From NCBI GenBank assembly GCA_033977485.1, contig CM066982.1, forward strand, positions 14,189,218 through 14,253,217: a stretch of DNA of 64,000 nt. The letters are read 5' to 3'. A program made the position numbers and the translations under genes. This document shows positions 45,224 to 55,456 of the stretch, one piece after another; the stretch's first letter is position 1, and the number at the start of each line of letters is the position of its first letter. Source of the stretch: Hydrangea macrophylla. Lineage: Eukaryota > Streptophyta > Magnoliopsida > Cornales > Hydrangeaceae. A model generated the notes under the pieces. It was not told where the DNA came from, ran no database searches, and saw only the letters and a list, made by a program, of their open reading frames with translations.

Positions 45224-46287
45224 GAAGAGAATTTGTACTTCCTTTTATGTACTCAATTTTAAAATCAAAAGCAGACAATATTCCTTGCCATCTAGCAAAA
45301 ATCTGTTTTGAGGCGATGTTTTTAACATCCTTTGTAAGAGCATCTGTGGTAGCTCTACAATCTACTCTGATTAAAAACTCTTGGTTGAGTAGATCACCTT
45401 CAAATTTAGTAACACATAAAACAATTGCCAAAATTTCTTTTTTAATAGTGGAATAGTTTTTCTGGGCTGGTTTCCAAGATCATGAAGTAAAACGAACCAG
45501 CTGTTCGGAGTTACTAACTCTTTGTTTTAATATTCCACCATAACCTAAATCTAAAGCATCTGTTTCTACAATTTTAAAAGCACTGGGAATCGGAAGGCAC
45601 AAACATGGTAAAACTTTTAACTTTTGCCTTGATTCTTTTAACTGCTTCAGTATGGACATTAGTCCATGGTGGGGGAATCTTTTTTAGTTTGTCATATAAG
45701 ACTGCTGAATCTTTATAAAGATTTTTATAATATTCAGAAATATAATTTAAACTTCCTAAAAACCTTTGAAGTTGTGTTTTGTCTTTGATTTCATCTGGAA
45801 CTTTTCTGCAAAGACAATAGCTCTATTAATTGGAATAATTGTTCCTTTGTTTATGTGATGACCAAGAAATCTTATATTTGTTTGAAACAATTTTATTTTC
45901 TTGGCTGAAACAACTAAACCATTTTTCTGGATTACTTTATAAAAAATATCCAGGTGTTTCTAATGTTTTTCAATAGATGAGAAGTAGATTAACAATACAA
46001 ACAAAATATTTTGATAATATTTTGATATTCTGAAGGGTAAGGATTAAAAACAATACAAAAATCAGAGTAAGGATTAAAAATATCATTCATAATATTTTGA
46101 TACTCTGAAGGGGCATTTTTAAGACCAAAAGGCATAACATTCCACTCATAATGTCCAATTGGAACATTAAAAGCAGTTTTATACCTATCATTCTCCGCCA
46201 CTTGAATTTGCCAATATCCTTATTTCATATCAAACTTTGAGAATACTGTTGCTTGGCAAAGTCGATTTAGTAAATCCTTTTTATCAG
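45195..46287 (-). pseudogene. Caulimovirid RT palm and RNase H (inverted copy)
   Basis: RNase H C-terminus at 45195-45431 and RT palm at 45989-46201 (MPFGLKNAPSEYQ) on the minus strand, broken by several stops. The catalytic-box region falls in the rearranged stretch 45960-46010 and is not intact. Confidence 0.85.
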
Positions 46288-46294
46288 AGCCATA
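46283..46294 (+). other. tRNA-Met-type primer-binding site of the pararetrovirus
   Basis: TATCAGAGCCAT matches the core of the initiator-tRNA complement that defines position 1 in Caulimoviridae. It sits exactly at the outer end of the right arm, and plus-strand leader and movement-protein sequence follow. Confidence 0.7.
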
Positions 46295-46461
46295 AGTGTT
46301 GACTCCTGTTTTTACTGTTTTACTGTTGTGTGGTGGTGTGGAGTATTCCCGAATTCGACGCATTAGTCCCTGTAGAGGTCCGCTATTGCCATGGATAGGC
46401 GTTTAGGATTTTCGGGGTTTGTTGTCTTAGGAAGAAGCACTATTCATATTTCAGTATAACG

Positions 46462-47140
46462 ATGAAGACATTAGCCAAGTACTTTGGAACTAGTACCATG
46501 AATGAACAAGACTTTCTTGAAAGAAAGTTTGATCTAAGTAATATTAAAAACATGGATGAAATTTCAATAAACTATAGAAGAATTTTTAAAAAATTGGAAA
46601 ATGCCCATTATGCCTATTGATAAACTCTATTTCAGAAAACCCTTTTTTCAGAAGAAATCTTATGAGATAAAGACTGCGGAAACATCACATCAGGTTACAA
46701 ATGAAAATCAAAGTTTTAAAATGTTAACTCCACAAGCTATCTCAGAATATCTTCTTAAAGGTTTTAAATTTCTCCATATAGGCATGGTACAAGTTAATGT
46801 CAAACCCGTGACAACAAAGGGATTAGACACTTCCCTTATGGCATGTCTAAGGGATGCTAGACATTTAAATTTCATGGATTCCTTATTAGGAATAATTGAA
46901 TCAAGCTTATGCCATGGACCAGTTTATTTTAACTGTTACCCTGACTTCTCTGTTAGCTTAACTGATGCTAACATTCTTGATGTCCTCACTTTAAATATCC
47001 AAACCCAAAGATATAAAATGAAAGCTGGAAGTGAAAATATCTTGGTTGGATATAGGTTATATTATAAAGTCATGACAACCATGTGTCCAGAGTTTAGAAC
47101 TCTGGCACCAAGAATAAGTCAGACCAAGCTACCATCTTAA
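46462..47140 (+). pseudogene. Caulimovirid movement protein (30K family), frameshifted
   Basis: A frame starting at ATG 46462 (MKTLAKYFGTS) shifts near 46600 into 46601-47140. That part carries the 30K-type core: GLDTSLMACLRDARHLNFMD, GPVYFNCYPDFSVSL and GYRLYYKVM. Such proteins move virus through plasmodesmata. A second frameshift ends the domain at about 47130. Confidence 0.88.
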
Positions 47141-47151
47141 TCCAGGCCAAT

Positions 47152-48291
47152 ATGGATAAGTATACTGTGACTATTCCTAGGATGATTAAGTGGTCTGAGA
47201 TTACTCCTCCAACAGAATGGGTTTTTGAAAATTCTCATCCCCAAAAGAGTTTAAGAACTTTTGAACCACAAGTTTTACAAGATGAGAATGGAAATGTTAT
47301 TTTAAAATGTCCACCCAGGAATTCTGTTGACTCTATGTGTTCTACGACTAGTAGTACTTCTCGATTAATCCGAAGAACTAATAGTCTTAGAAGAAGGCCG
47401 GGGAAAGAACCTATGACTGAGTTTAAAGAACCCAGTATCCAAGGAATTAAGAAGAATACTACAGATTCCTAAAGTTGTTTATCATAAGAACAGCGATGAT
47501 GAAAACTCTTTATCAGGAGGATATTCAGTAAATGTTATTTCAAATTTTGAAATAGACAGAGATCTTTAAAATAAAGATTATTTGAATTCAGAAAATAAGG
47601 AAAACAGATTAATGTTGAAAACATTTTCTGAAGAAGAACAAAACAATTTCAAAGAATAGTTTTTGGTTTATTTGAAAATTGTTAAAAAACGTATTCCTTA
47701 TTTTAAATGATTAAAATGGCACCTTTCAAAGAACATTAATGTTAATAGTGATCCTATTTTAAGAAAATGGATACTATGCCCCACAGGAGAGATTCATGAA
47801 AGTATTCATCCTCTTGATGGAAATATATGTCAGAAGCAGAGAAACTAATGAGAAGGTTAAATGTTCACCCATTAAGAAAGATATATCTCCTTGTGACGAA
47901 CAAGAGCCAATACTCCTGAGGCAGGATGGCCAAGATGGATGAGGTGAGGTCAGGTGTGGGGGCTTATCCCACATCGCCTGGGGTGAAGTTCATGGACTAG
48001 TTCATAAGGATTAATCGCCCCTCTATATGCAACAAGGTCTTTTAAAACCGTGAGGGAGCTAAACACGAAATAACTCCACAGTTAAGCGTGCTGCCGCCAG
48101 ACCAGTACCAGGGATGGGTGACCCCCTAGGAAGTTCTTTGTGTTTAGGCCCAAATCGGACAATATTGTTGCTAGACGGGGAGGTGGGTCGTTACACTCCT
48201 GAATCACCTAGAATGGCTAGGGCTGCTTTAAAAGAAGATACTAGTACCCTTCAGGAACAACTTAATTTTACTAACGTCTTCTTGCAAGAGA
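47152..48291 (+). pseudogene. Caulimovirid coat-protein region, decayed
   Basis: The frame 47152-47472 continues the polyprotein (RMIKWSEITPPTEW, basic RRTNSLRRRPGKE). From 47480 to 47830 only fragments remain. After the 5S-derived insert, a last in-frame piece runs at 48195-48296. Assignment as coat region rests on position. Confidence 0.65.
47920..48194 (+). mobile_element. 5S-rRNA-derived retroelement (Cassandra-like LTR candidate)
   Basis: The insert is flanked by direct repeats ACTCCTGA (47912-47919, 48195-48202). It contains a region at 48073-48145 closely resembling the 3' part of plant 5S rRNA (CAGTTAAGCGTG, GATGGGTGACC, TAGGAAGT). CCCACATCGCCTGGGG precedes it and GGACAATATTGTTGCTAG follows. 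Cassandra TRIM LTRs are known to carry such a 5S domain. The edges are not a clean TG..CA, so the class is tentative. Confidence 0.72.
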
Positions 48292-48322
48292 CCTAGATTG
48301 ATTTTCTAGATCCGCCTCTGGC
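48292..48322. mobile_element. Right-end remnant of the CAGGGGCGGA hAT-like element (copy 2)
   Basis: These are the last 31 bases of the element at 3247-3726, ending TCCGCCTCTG and followed by the intact TSD GCCCCCAC. The rest was lost where the caulimovirid block joins at about 48291. Confidence 0.75.
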
Positions 48323-48468
48323 CCCCACTGATATCAAACACTGGCTCCGCCCCTGTCTAAATCCACTATACAAACTCTTTAACAAGTATGTTCACTTGCC
48401 TTTTGACAATCAAGCCTACTTACGAGCTTTATATAAACATGTTCACGAACTCTATCCATCCCCTGCTT

Positions 48469-48515
48469 CTTCAAGTGCATCGAGGCCGATTATGTAGCAT
48501 TTCGACGCAAGATCT
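48469..48515 (-). pseudogene. Decayed duplicate of the DnaJ49-like N-terminal coding end (copy 2)
   Basis: This is the counterpart of 3862-3905 in the second duplicon. The minus strand reads ASKCYIIGLDALEE and retains ATCCCCTGCTTC, also found in the gene at 949-960. Because it occurs in both duplicons, the fragment predates the segmental duplication. Confidence 0.6.
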
Positions 48516-48593
48516 TAATTTTTTACTATATTAGATTGTGCTGACTATATAGAGATGAAATTGATGAAACATTAATATATAAGATAATTGCAA

Positions 48594-48596
<3 letters not shown>

Positions 48597-48661
<65 letters not shown>
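48597..48661. repeat. (TA)n(GA)n microsatellite, copy 2
   Basis: Counterpart of 3983-4052 with a slightly different unit count. Confidence 0.95.
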
Positions 48662-48665
<4 letters not shown>

Positions 48666-48678
48666 AATGTTAGCTTAC

Positions 48679-48806
48679 AGGAAGAAGGTCTGAAACTTGG
48701 AAATCACTATGAATCACGGCTCCCAAAACAGAAGAGAGATGCAGATTGTTGGTGAAAATTGCTCCAGACAGAGAATCTATGCTTAATAGAGGATTGTGAT
48801 ATACTC
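48679..48806 (-). promoter_or_regulatory. Putative promoter and 5' leader exon of paralogue 2
   Basis: This block is homologous to 4069-4212. The TATA-like box has one change (GTATATCACA), and a short deletion lies inside the leader. The donor GTAAGCTA is unchanged. Confidence 0.35.
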
Positions 48807-49558
48807 GCAGAGATGAAACGATACAATATAAGAAGTCATCCTAAAAATTGGGTGTCTCTATGAATGAATGAATTTTTCTTGATCACCCCTAACCTTTTGC
48901 AACCTTCCTTCTCTTCTTGGGGATGCTTTTAGCTTTTAAGTACTACGTACTATGGAGTGGTTGGGGAAATATTGCTTTTGGCTTTTTAAAAAAAAAAAAA
49001 AAAAAAAAGCCTTTATGTTGTTTGTTTTCCTTTGTTTTTCTGTTCACCGAAAAGAGAGAGAGAGAGAATATAGGGACATACGACTATACGAGTTATGTTT
49101 TTAGGGATAAATTACATATGTGGTGTTAATTTTGATACTTAAATGTGTTTGATAATTTAATTAAGTGTTTAATGTGAAATTTTTTAACACTTCTTATATT
49201 TTAGTGTGTTTGATAATGTACTATTTAATTGAAAAAACAGTCAAAAACCAGTGACAGATAATTGTAAAATATCAAACAGATTTACAATTATAGTCACAGG
49301 ATTGACTATAATTGTAAAATATAGGACGGGGACTCATTCCATTCCCACAGGATTGACTATTATTGTAAAATCTAAAACTTTTTCTTAAATATATTTCATA
49401 AAATATGTATATATTAAATATTTTTTAAAATATTAAAACAAATATTAAATACTTTTTTAAAAATTAATATTTTATAAAATAAAAATCATAAAATACTTAT
49501 TAAACTTAACATTGGACTAAAAAAAAATTCATTATAACTAGCAAACATATTAAATTTT

Positions 49559-50109
49559 GGGCAAATTACACTTTAGTCCATTAAATTATAACATAATTTC
49601 AATTGGGTTCATAAACTTTTTTTTTTTGCAATTGGGTCCTTGAACTTCAAAATTTATTCAATCAGACTTAAATTCTGACATTGTTATCTTAAACTATTAG
49701 AAATTATCACGTACGTTGTGCGTAATGCTTACCTATCACATGTTAGGTTAAGACAAACATGAGAGCTTGTGAATAGTGCGAAAAATCGCATTCGATCAAA
49801 TCTGAAATCGTGTTCAATTAAATTCGAAACACATTCGACTAGATCCAAAATTGCATTCAATCATACCCAAAATCACATCATTTTTTAGTCATTCACAGTC
49901 TTTCGTGCTTGTCTTAACCTAACATGTGACAGGTAAGCATTACGCGTAATGTACTTGACAATTTCTAATAATTTAAGCTAATAGTGTCAGAATTTGGGTC
50001 TGATTGAATGAATTTTTGAAGTTCAAGGACCCAATTGCAAAAAAAAAAAGATTTATGGACCCAATTGAAAGCAGGTGTATAGTTTAATGGACTAAATTAT
50101 AAATTGCCC
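49559..50109. mobile_element. Foldback Mutator-like element with 9-bp TSD
   Basis: Termini GGGCAAATTACACTTTAGTCC and the complement of GGGCAATTTATAATTTAGTCC begin inverted arms that cover almost the whole 551 bp. TSDs TTAAATTTT are at 49550-49558 and 50110-50118. Non-coding, related to 9484-9925. Confidence 0.88.
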
Positions 50110-50950
50110 TTAAATTTTTAAAGAGATTTTGCAAATAGATGAAAAAAAAAATAAGGTGGACTAAAATTGTTAAAAATGTAATATTATTTCATAAAAAAAA
50201 TATTTGGTTTAAAAAAATATTATAGATAAATAATACTGAATGTTTGTACCATAAATATTTTGTACAAATGTAAAGTATTTTGCTTAAATCTGATTTTATT
50301 CCACCAATTGATTGTTTAAAACCTAAAGTGGAATGTAATTGGTATATAATTCCTAAAAACATAGCAAATAGAGGAATGTAATGACTATTGCTATTCCATT
50401 CATGTTCCATTCCATTCCTAAGTCTATTCCATTCCTGCCTTATTTCATTCCTGCCTACCAAACATGCCCTAAATGTAATCTATTTCAGTTCTTAGAACAC
50501 TTTTTTCAGTATTGCAAATTCATTTGCTTAAAATTTTAAACATTAAAAATTCAACACTTAATTTTTACTCCTTAATTTCTAGTTTGATCAAACAGACACT
50601 TAAACTCACCTATATAAAGTTACTTTTAACACTTAATCTCCATATGAGACTATTTCAAAAGAAATCTTAGTATTTTTACTTTAATTCATAAGGAATAAAG
50701 TGAGAATAAATTTAACCATAAATGATAAAATATAATTAATATTTTTACTTTGAGGGTTTTTTTTTTCTCCTCGTCAAAAATTAGTCTACAAAGAGTCAAA
50801 GACTACATGTGACATTGGTAAACTTACTCATGAAGCAACAGTGATCGATGATGCAAGACTAATGACGCGGTTGCATTTTGAATCGAAGCATAAAGCATCT
50901 TTTTTTTTTTTTTTTTTTTTTTGTTTTTAGCTTTTTGCATTGTTTTTATA

Positions 50951-51144
50951 AGAATGCTAGATGCACTCTCAAATGCACAATTAAATATACAATTTTACTT
51001 TAAAATGTTGGACCTCATGCTAAAAAGTATGTACACAAAAAAGGGGTATACAGGATGTGCAAGCTTTTCAGCACGAAATCTAACATTTTTAAACAGGATT
51101 GTACAATTAGTTGTGTATTTGAGATTGCATCCAGCATTACTCTT
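50951..51144. mobile_element. Small TIR element, 9-bp TSD
   Basis: Inverted termini are AGAATGCTAGATGCACTCTCA and the complement of AAGAGTAATGCTGGATGCAAT. Direct repeats GTTTTTATA lie at 50942-50950 and 51145-51153. It is absent from the counterpart region of copy 1 (about 8515-8550). Confidence 0.78.
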
Positions 51145-51510
51145 GTTTTTATACTGTGTTAGTGCATGCATCAAGCTAGCAACAAAAAAGTGGGGAACCT
51201 AGTACTATATTTTTCTCCCTAGTCTTTTTCAGTGTCACTATTGTGGGGTCCCCTATCAGGGAAGAAACCCACTTTGAAGGATATGTTTTCTCTAAGTTAA
51301 AAAAAAGGCTCTATATGCGGGGATTTCTACAGTATGACAAAACAAGGAAATGAATCTGGTTCTTTGGAATTACTTTTTTGTGTTAGTGTGTTTAATGTAC
51401 TAAGAATCTATTTTCAAGTAGAAAATAAATAAGACACTCATTCTTTATGTTAAGGCGGTATTTGGAATCCTTTCTCCGAAAAATAGCTTTGTCTTATTCA
51501 TTAAAGAATT

Positions 51511-51802
51511 CAATTGTATTTAAATTTAAATTAACTAATGGTTCGAATTTAAATTAACTAATCAAATGATTGAATAATTTTCAAGCTATTGAGTTATGAT
51601 ATAGTAAAAACGTATACAAACAATTGTTATAATTAAAATCTTATCATGCTTCTAGCTGTTTTAAAATAAGTTTACCATTTAAAGTATATAAATGTTGTTT
51701 CCAATATTATTTGTATGTTTATCCAAACACCATAATAGAATTAATTTGACATCATTTTCCCTAGAATTAAATTACTTGGAATTAGTTTCCTTTTCGTAAT
51801 TT
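51511..51802. other. No gene seen
   Basis: AT-rich DNA to the left of the copia-like element; probably part of an older element whose other end is at 59771. Confidence 0.4.
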
Positions 51803-51807
51803 CTTTC

Positions 51808-52685
51808 TGTTGGAATATTTTAATAAAGGGATTTGCTAACTTACAGCATAGGAGACTTTTAGTCACAAAAAACAAGGTTTTAGTGACGAAATTTTTCGTC
51901 GCTAAAAGGGCTATTGTATGTTGCTAACTTACAACCATCATGTTGTAAGTTAGTAGCCCCCTTTAATAAAAATATAATTTTTATCTAAATTTTTTCTGGG
52001 AGTTTTATACTCATCATTGAGTGTTTTATAACATTGTTTTGTAACATTAGTTTAGTCATTAGTTGATGATCTAATGAGGTTTATTAGTGGGTTATACATC
52101 ATTATGCACAAAAATTTATTGGATTAGTTTATTAGCCCATATGTTACACATGTGATTATTGAGGCTAGTTAATTGGGCTTAAACTTCAATTAGTATGGGT
52201 TTTCCAACAACCATATTCTTGAGCCTATAAATATAAGGCTTCTACACAACACATGTAATATGACTATAAGTTTATGATGTGGAATAGTGCAAGTATAATA
52301 TACTACTTATTTTATTATGTATATATATTGTATTTTATATTTGGGCAAAGAAATGTGCTGGGAGAAGCTTCGGTCTTCCCCAAATTGTGTAGATTGGGGA
52401 TGATTATAGCCTAGAGCTGGGTTGTAGTATCCTGGAGGCTACGTGTTATTCTCCTACACCGGTGATTACCGAGAGAGGTGTGAATCGTCTTAAAGAGAGC
52501 GACCTAGTCCGCACTCAACTCAACTATGTAACTTTTTGGTGATACGAAATTCCAAGCACTGTCATACCATTTCGAGATAACATTATGCGATTCGCGATTC
52601 GGTAATAAAATCTACTTTTTTTTGTTGTTATTTAATTATTATTTTATTTAATGAATATTTGTATTTTGGAGGTAAATCCCCAATA
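51808..52685 (+). repeat. Copia-like 5' LTR, with MITE inside
   Basis: 878 bp, including a 134-bp MITE. Otherwise matches 59021-59765. Confidence 0.9.
51828..51961. mobile_element. MITE inside the 5' LTR, 9-bp TSD
   Basis: Termini contain TTGCTAACTTACAGCAT and the complement of TACTAACTTACAACATGA. The TSD TTTAATAAA is at 51819-51827 and 51962-51970. The other LTR has the empty site at 59032-59040. The centre holds a GTGACGAAATTTTTCGTC palindrome. Confidence 0.87.
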
Positions 52686-54868
52686 ATTTTGACAATTCAT
52701 CTCTCTTATTTTTTCAATTGTCACTAATTGAATTTGATGCATTTGTTGAAATATGTGAAGTGACAATTTGAGTGTAGTGACAAATTTAATTATTGGAGTA
52801 AGTTGAAATGGATGATGGAGATCTCACAAATTAGAAGTATACGATAAAAGATTTTATTTCCTTCTCGCGTTAACCCTCTCCATGCTAGAGGTAAGTTTTT
52901 TGCATTTTCGTTTTCGGGAGAGATACATGATACATATGGAGGAAATAGTGGGATTTAATATATAAAAAAAAGTTTTTGTTCTCTTGAAAAAGAATAACTT
53001 GTTGATTTTATTTGAATATGGACAAGTGTGCTTGAGAGAATTATTATTACTCACGTAGTTCTTAAAGTATTTCCTAAGAATACTTGTTTAGCAATTTTAA
53101 TTCATATATTTTGCTTTGCCACCATTGGCCTAGTCATACTATACCTATGCACTTGTCTATATATACATGGGCTTCTCCAATTTATGTTTATTCATGAAAA
53201 TGTTAGACTTGTGAAGCATGTTTTTATTAGATCCAATTCATGAAATTTTTTGGAACAATTGGTTGTAAAATATTTAACCATTGAAAGTTGATATATTTTT
53301 TTATTGAACCAAATTAATTTAGAGGCCCAATGTTTGTGCATTTCTTTTCAAAATAAATGAGTTTTGCCAAATAAAAGAATTTTGGCAACAATTATTTATT
53401 TATTTTCAAATAACTTTGTGCTCATTGAGTGATACATAGATCTCAAATTTGTACTTTAGAAAATCCAAGTATTTTATGAAAGAGAGATTGATAGTGCTTC
53501 ATTAAAAATCTGGAGAAGAAATTATGAGATTTTTTGCAAGTAAGTTTTTAGAAGATTTTTAGAAATTTTGAGCTTGTAAATTTTGGAGACTAATGTATAA
53601 GTATATGAGAAGCTTCCAGGCAACATGAATTTCTTGAAAGAGATGTGAATTGTTTGAGAAGTAAGAGTTTATGAATTTTGCAAAACAAGTTGCAAGTTTG
53701 GTTTCTCTTGATTAGATGAGCATTAACCTCGGTTATTACAATGCTAAATTATTGGAGAAATTGTTATTTTTGAGTGTGCAATGTTTTTTGAGAATCTCAA
53801 ATTATTTTTGAGAATTTGAATGTATGTGTTTTTGGATCTTCTAGAAAAGAAGGGTATATTCATTTTGAGAAGTTCATGTTTTTAGAAAATATTTTAAAAA
53901 GATGCGTAATTTGAGATGTGTATTTATTTTGCTGAAAAAAAATGAGTTAATATTTTAAATGGTTGAATAAATTTTGAGCAATTGGTGAGGTTTGAATACC
54001 TCCAAATGGTTTTGGTAATGAACCATATATATTTATTTAATGGGTTCAAAATTGTGAGTTACTTCAATTTTTTTATGGTGGTAATGTGGAGAGAAAAAAA
54101 ATGTTGCCTCAATTTGAAGAAAGGAGACCATTTACTTATTGGTTTTAAAATCATATGTTACCTAGCTTTATTATGGTGATTCATGTGGTGATATGCAATT
54201 GATGTCTTGATACTTTATTTTGATTAATAAAAAGATGTTTACTTGGAGGTCTAAAAAATTCCAAGTGTACTTGCCTTGAGGGTAAAGTGGTATGAGTTGA
54301 ACATTTTGTGTTCACAACTAAAAAAAAAAAAAAACAAAAATTGGCTATTAGTTTGTTTAATGGTGGAGTCTTGAGAAAGTATATAATTATTATTAAACTC
54401 ATCATTTGGCGTGTATAATATGTTGGTGACAAATGTACCTACAGGTGTAAGGAATTATCTATGTGGTAGTACCTCCATTAAGGTATAGTGCTGAAATCCA
54501 AACCTTTGTTACGTGTTATATACACGTGTGAAATAATTGAGTAAAAAAAACCTTTAGCTAGAGGCAAAGGTTTGATGTACATCGAGGGGGATGAGCCTTA
54601 AGCCCAAAATTGTAATAAATCACCTATGAGGATACCCTACCTAAGGACTGGTTCCCAAGAACTAGGTTTAAAGGGCCAAGCGAATCATAGAGTGGTTTGA
54701 ATGTATATATGCACTCTTAAAGTCTCAATGACATATTTTCCATCCATATGGAGTAACTGCATATGATCCTGTAATGTTCATGGGAGGTTGAGATTTATCT
54801 CTTAATGAGTTCTATATCCCTTATGGGTGGAATGTCTCAGTTACAGGAGCATTCTTGATAGACTCACC
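52686..54868. other. Non-coding interior of the copia-like element
   Basis: No protein similarity is seen in any frame, including the short frames 53028-53243 and 53982-54179. The sequence is AT-rich with repeated TTTGAGAA-like motifs at 53640-53900. Confidence 0.5.
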
Positions 54869-55356
54869 TGTTATCCGAAATATATTGGGATGTATAAATC
54901 TGAAATTGGAAATACTTACTGATTGGAGATGAAAATAAATACAGTATAAATTTGAGAAAGAATCCGAGCCCAGTGTCAACACTGATTCCTTAAGACGAAT
55001 TTGCTCCCTCTCGGTGCATAAGGTTGATGAACAATCGTCTCCCAAGATAGAACGTATTTACAGTTCTGTATAAGTTGCACTCCAATATGCAAAACCCAGC
55101 GAACACAAATATATGTATAATATTCGAACAGACTTAATTCTAATATTCAGAGAGAGAAAGAGAGAATAGTTTTGTATCTACTTTAAAATGAATGAACAAG
55201 ACTCATATATATAGGTTGCAAGAGACTGTTCGTCAACAGTCACAACCCTTCGAAAAGAGACTGTTCGTCAACAGTCATAAACATTCGAATAAGGGGTTGT
55301 TTGGCAAAACCCATATACAACACTAAATTTCAATTTATCATTCAATTTTTCCAACA
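54869..55356 (-). repeat. Nested copia 3' LTR
   Basis: 488 bp. Contains direct repeats GAGACTGTTCGTCAACAGTCA at about 55220 and 55257. Nearly identical to 58166-58697. Confidence 0.92.
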
Positions 55357-55456
55357 ATCCCCCATATGAATGATAAATTGTCTATACAACATGCAAATGA
55401 AAATGCATACACTAGTTCGAGTATTGACGAAGAGGTATTGCTTCAGACTAAGTAGC

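Larger units (their letters stand above)
44428..46287 (-). repeat. Right arm of 1.8-kb pararetroviral inverted repeat
   Basis: Complement of 42257-44058. It has a local disordered duplication near 45960-46080, where a TTTTGATA/AAGGATTAAAAA segment is repeated. Confidence 0.93.
41222..48291. mobile_element. Endogenous caulimovirid (pararetrovirus) block, rearranged and defective
   Basis: It contains Caulimoviridae-type movement-protein, coat-region, protease, RT and RNase H remnants with no LTRs or integrase. A genome-start type PBS sits at 46283. The order here is protease-RT-RNase H-unknown frame (plus), loop repeats, the inverted RT to unknown-frame segment (minus), then PBS, movement protein and coat region (plus). 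Host homology stops at about 41222 and resumes at 48292. Stops, frameshifts and a changed RT active site show it is a fossil. The genus is not determined; the single-polyprotein layout would fit florendovirus-like elements. Confidence 0.88.
40519..48678 (-). other. Putative 5'UTR intron of paralogue 2, carrying the pararetrovirus block
   Basis: The same acceptor (intron end 40519) and donor (48678) as in paralogue 1 bracket 8.2 kb here. The extra length is the caulimovirid block and a 112-bp SINE-like insert. If the gene still uses the upstream promoter, the pararetroviral inverted repeat would be transcribed as intron. Inference only. Confidence 0.35.
39480..51510. repeat. Segmental duplication, copy 2
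   Basis: Partner of 1-9480, about 39.5 kb away in the same orientation. It contains the caulimovirid block (41222-48291) in place of about 2.1 kb (1621-3700) of copy-1 sequence, and lacks five copy-1 elements. Confidence 0.85.

Noticed and set aside
48073..48145. Possible 5S rRNA gene
   Set aside because: Only the 3' part of 5S is matched, with several changes, and it sits within an insert flanked by direct repeats.
41222..48291. A possibly functional pararetrovirus
   Set aside because: Every domain has stops or frameshifts, the RT catalytic box is changed, and the genome is rearranged into an inverted repeat.
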